64,000 nucleotides of DNA from Actinokineospora spheciospongiae. GTDB taxonomy: Bacteria > Actinomycetota > Actinomycetes > Mycobacteriales > Pseudonocardiaceae. Shown piece after piece: positions 58,499 through 64,000 of the stretch. Below the pieces are notes generated by a model, which was not told where the DNA came from, did no database searches, and was given only the letters and a program-made list of their open reading frames with translations. The number at the start of each line of letters is the position of its first letter. The first letter of the stretch is position 1. The stretch is from assembly GCF_000564855.1 (NCBI RefSeq), contig NZ_AYXG01000039.1, positions 1 through 64,000 of the forward strand, given 5' to 3'. The position numbers and the translations under genes are program-made.

Positions 58499-59347
58499 AT
58501 GACTTCGGCGATGTACCAGCCCGAGACCACCCGCTCCTTCTACAACAACTGGGGCGCCAACGAGTGGAACCGGCTGGAGAGCTCGTTCGAGAACCGGATC
58601 AACTACCAGATCCACCGCACCATCCTGGGTGAGCTGGTCAAGCCGGGCGACCGGGTGCTGGAGGCGGGCGCCGGTCCGGGCCGGTTCACCCTGGAGCTGA
58701 CCAAGGCGGGCGCCGAGGTCACCGTGTGCGACCTGTCCGACGTGCAGTTGGCCTTCAACAAGGAGAAGGTCACCGAGGCGGGCCTGGCGGGCAACGTCAC
58801 CGGCTGGCACCAGGCCGACATCGTCGACCTGAGCCGCTTCCCGTCGGCGGGCTTCGACACCGTGGTGTGCGTGGGCAGCGTGCTGAGCTGCGTGCTCGAC
58901 CGCATCCCGGAGGCGTTCGACGAGCTGATCCGGCTGGTGCGCCCCGGCGGCACCGTGATCGTCAGCGTCACCTCCCGCTACGGCTACCTGCGGGCGGGCC
59001 TCAACGCCATCCTGCCGATGGTCGCCGCGGGCGGACAGCTCGGGGCGATCGACCAGGCGGTGGCCACCGGTGACATCGCGGGCGTCCAGGCCGACTTCGA
59101 GCTGCTGACCACGCACTTCTTCACCTGGGACGAGCTGCGCACGCACCTGACCTCGCGCGGCTGCGAGATCGTCACCGCCTCGGCGTCGAACTTCCTGTCC
59201 GCCGACACCCCGCTGCTCGACGAGTCGCTGCTGGCCGACCCGGAGGTCATGGCCGCCTTCACCCGCTGGGAACTGCAGGCCTGCCGCGCCCCGGGCAACA
59301 TTGACGGCGGCACGCACATCATCGCCGCCGCCCGCAAGGCGGAGTGA
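58499..59347 (+). CDS. Class I SAM-dependent methyltransferase
   Basis: 282 aa. SAM motif 'RVLEAGAGPGRFTLELTKAGAEVTVCDLSDVQL' at ~52, acidic 'DIVDL' and 'LVRPGGTVIVSVTSRYG' post-motifs. N-terminal 'RSFYNNWGANEWNRLESSFENRINYQIHRTILGEL' is typical of small-molecule N/O-methyltransferases. Ribosome binding site GAGGAGAG; 42 bp after the FHA gene and coupled to the next methyltransferase by GTGA overlap. Substrate unknown; possibly the lipopeptide. Confidence 0.9.
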   Translation: MTSAMYQPETTRSFYNNWGANEWNRLESSFENRINYQIHRTILGELVKPGDRVLEAGAGPGRFTLELTKAGAEVTVCDLSDVQLAFNKEKVTEAGLAGNVTGWHQADIVDLSRFPSAGFDTVVCVGSVLSCVLDRIPEAFDELIRLVRPGGTVIVSVTSRYGYLRAGLNAILPMVAAGGQLGAIDQAVATGDIAGVQADFELLTTHFFTWDELRTHLTSRGCEIVTASASNFLSADTPLLDESLLADPEVMAAFTRWELQACRAPGNIDGGTHIIAAARKAE

Positions 59348-60078
59348 CGGTGCAGGGATACCAGCAGTCCACCTACGGCGACCGGATCGCCGACATCTAC
59401 GACCGGGTGCACAGCAACTGGACGCCGGACGACACCGTGGACACGGTGGTCGAGCTGGCCGACGGCGGCCCGGTGCTGGAGCTGGGCGTGGGCACCGGGC
59501 GGGTGGCGCTGCCGCTGGCCGAGCGCGGGGTCAAGGTCACCGGCGTGGACATCTCCGAGCCGATGCTGGCCCAGCTCCGGGCCAAGGACCCCGACGGCAG
59601 GGTGGAGACGGTGCTCGGCGATTTCATCGACCTGCCGGTGACCGGCCGGTTCAAGGTCGTGCTGGTGGTCAACTCGCTGTTGCAGCTCGCCGGGGCCGAC
59701 ACCCAGCAGCAGTGCCTGCGCAACGTCGCCAAGCACCTGGCGCCCGACGGCGTGCTGGTGCTGGAGGAGGCCAACCCGGCGGTGTTCATCCGCCCCGGGC
59801 TGGAGATCCTGCGGATGACCTCCGACGAGCTGCACCTGCTCGCCGCCCAGTACGACCCGGTGCACCAGCACTACTTCGCCCAGCACGTGATCGTGCGCGA
59901 CGGCGAGACCCGGCTCAACCCGATGGCGCTGCGGCTCACCTCGACCTGCGAGCTGGACCTGATGTGCGAGCTGGCCGGGATGCGGCTGGCCGAGCGGTGG
60001 GGCGACTGGGCGCGCAGCAGGCCGTTCCTGGCCGAGAGCCGCTCGCACATCTCGCTCTACCGGCCGGTGGAGCGGTGA
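59344..60078 (+). CDS. Class I SAM-dependent methyltransferase (second)
   Basis: 244 aa. SAM motif 'PVLELGVGTGRVALPLAERGVKVTGVDISEPML' at ~42, then 'VETVLGDFIDLPVTGRFKVVLVVNSLLQL'. N-terminal 'YGDRIADIYDRVHSNWTPDDTVDTVVELA' resembles Methyltransf_25 tailoring enzymes. Not a close copy of the upstream methyltransferase. GTG start in a 4-bp overlap; the stop abuts the LLM gene (TGATG). Confidence 0.9.
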   Translation: MTVQGYQQSTYGDRIADIYDRVHSNWTPDDTVDTVVELADGGPVLELGVGTGRVALPLAERGVKVTGVDISEPMLAQLRAKDPDGRVETVLGDFIDLPVTGRFKVVLVVNSLLQLAGADTQQQCLRNVAKHLAPDGVLVLEEANPAVFIRPGLEILRMTSDELHLLAAQYDPVHQHYFAQHVIVRDGETRLNPMALRLTSTCELDLMCELAGMRLAERWGDWARSRPFLAESRSHISLYRPVER

Positions 60079-60917
60079 TGGAGTTCGGGTTCTGCTTCGG
60101 CACCATGCTGCGCGCCGACCCGGACGCGAGCAGGCTCTGGGAGCTGTTGGCCGAGGTCGAGCGGGTCGGGTACGACTCGGCCTGGCTCTACAACACCAAC
60201 GGCGCCCTGCCGCCGGTGCTGGACCTGCTCACCGAGGCCGTGACCCGCACCGAGCGGCTGGTCGTGGGCCCGCACGTGCTGGTGGCGGCGGGGATGCCCC
60301 CGCTGCCGCTGGCCGAGCGGCTCAGCGGCCTGGCCGCGGCGTCCTCGGGCCGGTTCGTCGCCCAGCTCGGCCTCGGTGGGCCGCGCGAGGCGCTGATCCC
60401 GGACCCGAGGGAGGCGGCCAAGGCGATGGAGGGCCTGCTCACCGACATGGCGGCCCACTTCGACGCCGACGACTCCCGACCCAGGCCCCCGGTCTGGCTC
60501 GGCGGCCACTCGCCCAGGGCGGCCCGCCGGGTCGCCGCCCTGGCCGACGGCTGGGTGCCGTCGTTCATCGCCCCCGCCGAGTTCGGCGCCCGGCGGGCGA
60601 TGATCGACGGGCTGGTGGCCGAGCGCGGCGGGCGCAAGGAGGTCACGCACGCGGTCCAGGTCGTGTACGTGCCCCCCGAGCTGGACGGCCAAGACTGGCT
60701 CACCGAACAGCTCGACGACGAGGTCCGCAGGCACAAGCCGGGTTTCGCCACCGCCGACATCTACGCCTTCGGCGGCTACGGGGCGGTCGTCGACCGGGTG
60801 GCGGAGTTCCGCGACCAGGGCGCCGCGCACGTGATCCTGGTCCCGGCCCGCCCCCCGGCCGACCCCGCCGAGGAGATCACCCGGTTGTACGAGGAGGTGG
60901 TCCGGACCTTCCGGTGA
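60078..60917 (+). CDS. LLM-class (luciferase-like) flavin/F420-dependent oxidoreductase
   Basis: 279 aa. TIM-barrel luciferase-like monooxygenase family: 'SRLWELLAEVERVGYDSAWLYNT', 'VTRTERLVVGPHVLVAAGMPPLPLAERLSGLAAASSGRFVAQLGLG', 'PPVWLGGHSPRAARRVAALADGWVPSF'. The layout fits the F420-dependent branch. ATG 60078 shares one base with the previous stop (GTG 60075 also possible). Last gene of the operon, followed by a hairpin at 60922-60953. Probably a redox tailoring step. Confidence 0.88.
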   Translation: MEFGFCFGTMLRADPDASRLWELLAEVERVGYDSAWLYNTNGALPPVLDLLTEAVTRTERLVVGPHVLVAAGMPPLPLAERLSGLAAASSGRFVAQLGLGGPREALIPDPREAAKAMEGLLTDMAAHFDADDSRPRPPVWLGGHSPRAARRVAALADGWVPSFIAPAEFGARRAMIDGLVAERGGRKEVTHAVQVVYVPPELDGQDWLTEQLDDEVRRHKPGFATADIYAFGGYGAVVDRVAEFRDQGAAHVILVPARPPADPAEEITRLYEEVVRTFR

Positions 60918-60921
60918 CCGC

Positions 60922-60953
60922 GGGCGGGCGAACCCGGTATGGTTCGTCCGCCC
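60922..60953 (+). terminator. Hairpin terminator after the LLM gene
   Basis: 13-bp stem GGGCGGGCGAACC / GGTTCGTCCGCCC with one G-U pair and a 6-nt loop, starting 4 bp after the LLM stop. It marks the end of the 54589-60917 operon and separates the DHA2 transporter gene. Confidence 0.85.
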
Positions 60954-61016
60954 CGCCGGGCACCCTGCGTGAGCGCCCCGGCACGGAAACCGACCCCCAC
61001 CGCACCGGAGTGATCC

Positions 61017-62474
61017 ATGTCCGACGTCCCCGGAACGACCGAAACGACGGCCGAGACGACCGGCGAGACGGCGCACCCCACCGACTTCGACTGGCCGTTC
61101 CTGCGGCTCGTGCTGGTCATGGTCCTGGGCGGGATGATGGCCTTCCTGGACGCGACCATCGTCAACGTCGGCGTGGACACCCTGCGCACCGAGTTCGGCA
61201 CCGGGCTGGAGACCATCCAGTGGGTCGCCACCGGCTACCTCCTGGCGGTGGCGGTGGTGACCCCGCTGGCCGGGTGGCTGATCGACCGCTTCGGCGGCAA
61301 GCGGATGTGGCTCACCGGGCTGGTGGCGTTCCTCGTCGGGTCGGTGCTGTGCAGCCTGGCCTGGTCGGCGCCGAGCCTGATCGCCTTCCGGGTGGTGCAG
61401 GGCCTCGGCGGCGGGATGCTCGAACCGATCATGCTGGCGCTGCTGGTCCGCGCGGCGGGGCCCGCCCGCATCGGCAGGCTGATGGGGCTGCTCGGCGCCG
61501 TCACCGTCGGTCCGGTGCTGGGCCCCCTGCTCGGCGGGACGATCCTGGCCAACCTCGACTGGCACTGGCTGTTCCTGATCAACGTGCCGCTCGGCCTGGC
61601 CGCGATCGCCTGCGCCGTGCGCTACCTGCCCGCCGACTCACCGGGGGCGGGCGGCGGAGGCGCGCCGCCCGCGAAGGTCGACGTGCTGGGCATCGCGCTG
61701 CTGTGCCCGGCCAGCGTCGGGCTGATGTTCGGCCTGTCCCGGGCCGGGGACGGCAGCGGCTTCGGCAGCGCCCCGGTGGTGCTGGGGCTGGTGGTCGGCG
61801 CGGTGTTCCTGATCGCCTACCTGGTGCACGCGCTGCGGATGAGCGGCACCCCGCTGATCGACCCGCGCCTGTTCGCCCGCTGGACCTACACCGCCAGCGC
61901 GATCGGCATGACGGTCCTCGGGGTCGTCCTGTTCTCCCTGCTGTTCCTCATCCCGCTGTACTACCAGGAGATCCGCTCCTACGGCCCGCTCGCCGTGGGG
62001 CTCCTGCTCGCCCCGCTGGGGCTGGGCGCGCTGGTGGGCAACCCGGTCGCGGGCAAGTACGTCGACCGCCTCGGCGCCCGGGTCCTGGCCCCGTTCGGCG
62101 GCCTGCTGATCGCCGCCACCGCCGTCGTGTTCATCACCGCGGGCCCCACCACGCCGGTCGGCTGGCTGATCCCGTGGACCTTCCTGGCGGGCTTCGGCGT
62201 CGGCTGCGTCGGCGCCCCGACCATGGGTTCGCTCTACCGCACGGTCCCCGGTGACGCGGTCCCCCGCGCCACCAGCGCCGCCATGGTCCTGCACCAGCTC
62301 GGCGCGGCCTTCGGCATCGCCATCGTCGCCCTGGTCCTGCAACGCAACCTGGCCTCGGGGACCGCGGAGTCGGCCTACTCCGACACCTTCTGGTCCCTGC
62401 TCGTGGCCGCCGCGCTCATCTTCGTGGTCGGGTTCGCCCTGCCGCGCAGGCAGCGGCCCACCGAGACCGGCTGA
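61017..62474 (+). CDS. DHA2-family MFS drug exporter
   Basis: 485 aa, about 14 membrane helices, EmrB/QacA type: 'MMAFLDATIVNVGVDTL' (motif D1), 'GWLIDRFGGKRMWLTG' (motif A) and 'GAVTVGPVLGPLLGGTI' (motif C, antiporter signature). An acidic Thr/Glu-rich N-terminus precedes helix 1. Separate from the preceding operon because of the hairpin at 60922. A candidate resistance or export gene for the nearby product. Confidence 0.92.
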   Translation: MSDVPGTTETTAETTGETAHPTDFDWPFLRLVLVMVLGGMMAFLDATIVNVGVDTLRTEFGTGLETIQWVATGYLLAVAVVTPLAGWLIDRFGGKRMWLTGLVAFLVGSVLCSLAWSAPSLIAFRVVQGLGGGMLEPIMLALLVRAAGPARIGRLMGLLGAVTVGPVLGPLLGGTILANLDWHWLFLINVPLGLAAIACAVRYLPADSPGAGGGGAPPAKVDVLGIALLCPASVGLMFGLSRAGDGSGFGSAPVVLGLVVGAVFLIAYLVHALRMSGTPLIDPRLFARWTYTASAIGMTVLGVVLFSLLFLIPLYYQEIRSYGPLAVGLLLAPLGLGALVGNPVAGKYVDRLGARVLAPFGGLLIAATAVVFITAGPTTPVGWLIPWTFLAGFGVGCVGAPTMGSLYRTVPGDAVPRATSAAMVLHQLGAAFGIAIVALVLQRNLASGTAESAYSDTFWSLLVAAALIFVVGFALPRRQRPTETG

Positions 62475-62490
62475 GCCGCTGCCCCCGGGG

Positions 62491-62805
62491 TCACGGGGTG
62501 TGCTCGTGCACGAGGGCGCAGCCGTCGAGCTTGGCCACCGGGGTGACCGCGGCGCGGACCCGGCGGGTGGCGGCGGTGGAGGCCAGCAGCGCGCCTGCGG
62601 CCACGGCGGCGCGCACCCGGGGGTTGGCGGTGCCGACCCAGGCCGCAGCGGTGGCGGCGACCAGCGCCAGCCGGGCCGCCTCGGCGACGCGGGCGGGTTC
62701 GGTGGCCAGCGTGCGCGCCAGAGTGCGGCGCAGGTCGGTGCGGCGCAGGTCGGTGCGGCTCGGTTCGGTGCGGCTCGGTTCGGTGCGGCTCGGTTCGGCG
62801 GCCAT
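62491..62805 (-). CDS. Small holin-like protein with N-terminal repeats
   Basis: 104 aa. The N-terminus consists of tandem five-residue repeats (EPSRT three times, then DLRRT twice) encoded by the 15-nt array at 62723-62797. It is followed by one or two hydrophobic stretches ('AARLALVAATAAAWVGTANPRVRAAVAAGALLASTAA'). The ATG overlaps the amidase stop (TGATG), so the two are co-translated. Holin-like is a guess from size, hydrophobic helices and position after an endolysin-type amidase. Confidence 0.55.
   Translation of the reverse strand: MAAEPSRTEPSRTEPSRTDLRRTDLRRTLARTLATEPARVAEAARLALVAATAAAWVGTANPRVRAAVAAGALLASTAATRRVRAAVTPVAKLDGCALVHEHTP
62723..62797. repeat. 15-nt tandem repeat array
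   Basis: Five head-to-tail 15-nt units: two of the form GTGCGGCGCAGGTCG and three of GTGCGGCTCGGTTCG. In-frame within the small protein gene, encoding the DLRRT and EPSRT repeats. Copy number could vary between strains. Confidence 0.9.
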
Positions 62806-63704
62806 CAGCCCACCATCCGGCGGGCGGCGTCGTCGTTGACGGCCTTGGCCAGGGCGGCGTAGTCGATCTCCACCTTGAGGCCGCCGCGGGCGATCAGCTC
62901 GGCGGCGAGGCGGGCGTGGTCGATGGTGGCACCGGCCTCGGCGGCGGCCTCGGCGGCGGCGATGCGCTCGACGAGGTAGTTGCCGTCCAAGGTGTCCAGG
63001 GCGGTTGCCGGGGTCGCGCCCTTGGTGCCCTCGGCCACCTCGCGAGGACCGTTCGGACCCGTGACGAACCAGCGCTGGCGGCAGAAGCCGAACACGCGGT
63101 TGAACAGGGCGCGCTGCTCGGAGCTGGAGAGTGCGGACAAGAAACCGTCCTCCTGGGGCGGGGGTGGGGTGGGAGGGGCGCCGACCTGGGCGCGGAACCG
63201 GGCCATGCCGCCCGGCCAGGTGTTGATGTCGATCTTGCGGCTGGTCCACTCGGAGTGGCCGATGACCCGGGCGGCGGGGAACCGGTAGTGCGCCGACAGC
63301 GCCGCGCACAGCCGGGGGTAGGCGGCCAGTTGCGCGGCGGGCCAGGTGCCGGAGCCCTCGCACTCGATGCCGACCAGGTTGGCGTTGCCGTTGGCCCCGA
63401 CGCCCGCGAGGTAGCCCTCCCCGGCGTGGTAGGCCAGCCCGGCGGCGATGACGTAGACCGTGCCGTCGCGGCCGAGGCCGAGGTTGGCCAGCGGTCCGGG
63501 CAGACCGGCGCGACCGTCGCGCACGATACCCAGCGACGGGTAGTCCTCGCCGGGGCGCACGGCGGGACCGGTGGCGGTCCAGTGGCAGACGACGCCCTTC
63601 ACCGAGGTCATCGGGCCGTGCCCGCGGCCGGTCCACGAGCCGCACTCCACGACGCGCAGCCCGGACTTCCGCACGGCCTGGGCGAGGTCGGTCAGGTACG
63701 GCAC
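62805..63704 (-). CDS. N-acetylmuramoyl-L-alanine amidase (endolysin-like)
   Basis: 299 aa. The amidase_2/PGRP fold is indicated by 'VVCHWTATGPAVRPGEDYPSLGIV' (zinc His and Thr), 'LANLGLGRDGTVYVIAAGLAYHAG' and 'VIGHSEWTSRKIDINTWPGGM' (second His, Lys, Asp). The C-terminal ~110 residues ('ERIAAAEAAAEAGATIDHARLAAELIARGGLKVEIDYAAL') are helical and common in prophage and tape-associated lysins. No signal peptide, as in phage endolysins that need a holin. GTG 63704 is preceded by GAGGAG. Paired with the holin-like gene. Confidence 0.88.
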   Translation of the reverse strand: MPYLTDLAQAVRKSGLRVVECGSWTGRGHGPMTSVKGVVCHWTATGPAVRPGEDYPSLGIVRDGRAGLPGPLANLGLGRDGTVYVIAAGLAYHAGEGYLAGVGANGNANLVGIECEGSGTWPAAQLAAYPRLCAALSAHYRFPAARVIGHSEWTSRKIDINTWPGGMARFRAQVGAPPTPPPPQEDGFLSALSSSEQRALFNRVFGFCRQRWFVTGPNGPREVAEGTKGATPATALDTLDGNYLVERIAAAEAAAEAGATIDHARLAAELIARGGLKVEIDYAALAKAVNDDAARRMVG

Positions 63705-64000
63705 GGCACGGCTCCTCACGGTTCCCCGTCGACACGGTCCACCCGGAGTCCGGCCCCGGCGGTGGCGCCCGGGGTTCCCGATCCCCGGCGCGGCAAGGTG
63801 ACCGACCGCGCACCGACCGGAGTGGACGGTGCGCGGTCGAGCGGTCCTCTTCGGAGGCAAGTGTCGTTCCGCCGCCGACCGGGGTTACGCCCGTTACCCC
63901 GTCGTGATGAAACTGCTCTCCGGGTTCCGCTGCCGGATCACCGGGCGCGACCGCGCCCCGGCCTCACGGTCCGACCGGTTCGCACCGGTCGAGCCAGTCG

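Noticed and set aside
28441-62474. Thioesterase or reductive-release gene for the assembly line
   Set aside because: I looked for GxSxG hydrolases on either strand of this interval. The only GHSVGE is the AT domain, and the carboxylesterase at 9318 is too distant and of the wrong family.
63972-63991. CGACCGGT-TCGC-ACCGGTCG hairpin near the window end
   Set aside because: An 8-bp stem is easily found by chance in such DNA, and no gene end is visible beside it.
63705-64000. Gene in the right-edge region
   Set aside because: No supported reading frame; only upstream sequence of the amidase and short inverted repeats are seen.

Overview
The window looks like chromosomal DNA of a very high-GC actinomycete. 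The pointers are strong G/C third-position bias, many GTG starts, GTGA/ATGA stop-start overlaps, a CtpI-like P-type ATPase, a single-chain acyl-CoA carboxylase, LAL/ArsR/TetR/AraC regulators, an MbtH-like protein and F420-type (LLM) oxidoreductases. A Pseudonocardiales-type host is my guess; nothing seen fixes the genus. I found no rRNA, tRNA, CRISPR or insertion sequence.

Left part (1-25.1 kb): ordinary genes in short transcription units. In order: FAD aromatic monooxygenase; a coupled pair of Mce-associated-type membrane proteins; hemerythrin; a TetR/SDR divergent pair with three operator palindromes; OsmC; a fused biotin-dependent carboxylase; a type-B carboxylesterase; an ECF sigma factor; a GNAT; a small lipoprotein; a DUF2000/AraC divergent pair closed by a perfect 21-bp hairpin; a giant P-type ATPase; an MFS/ArsR pair with a shared operator; and a DUF885 peptidase coupled to a CPA2 antiporter.

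Middle (25.1-53.6 kb): a lipopeptide NRPS-PKS cluster. A LAL (AAA-LuxR) regulator diverges from PhyH-SCP2, FAAL, NRPS1 (ACP-C-A-PCP-C-A-PCP-C-A-PCP), PKS-NRPS2 (KS-AT-ACP-C-A-PCP-C*), O-methyltransferase, P450, an orphan protein, a seven-bladed FG-GAP propeller lipoprotein, MbtH and an MFS exporter. From the FAAL to the propeller lipoprotein nearly every junction is a 4-bp stop/start overlap; the single exception is the 24-bp P450-orphan gap. A LuxR-type palindrome matching the core of the PimM-type consensus lies in the LAL/PhyH intergenic region. The inferred logic is this. FAAL loads a fatty acid on the N-terminal ACP. NRPS1 adds three residues, the first two by almost identical A domains. 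The PKS module adds one unreduced malonyl unit, and a last amino acid is added. No thioesterase is present, so a beta-ketoamide/tetramate-type release is a testable idea.

Right part (53.6-64 kb): a soluble Ser/Thr kinase diverges from a second tightly coupled operon: FAD/NAD-binding oxidoreductase, 4-TM membrane protein, membrane protein with zinc ribbon and degenerate FHA domain, two methyltransferases and an LLM oxidoreductase. It is ended by a 13-bp hairpin and followed by a DHA2 exporter. The 4-TM protein and the middle of the FHA protein are homologous modules. This kinase/FHA/twin-membrane-module/flavoprotein set is the best candidate here for an undescribed system. It either tailors the lipopeptide at the membrane or is an independent signalling unit next to it. 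The window closes with an endolysin-like amidase coupled to a small holin-like protein.
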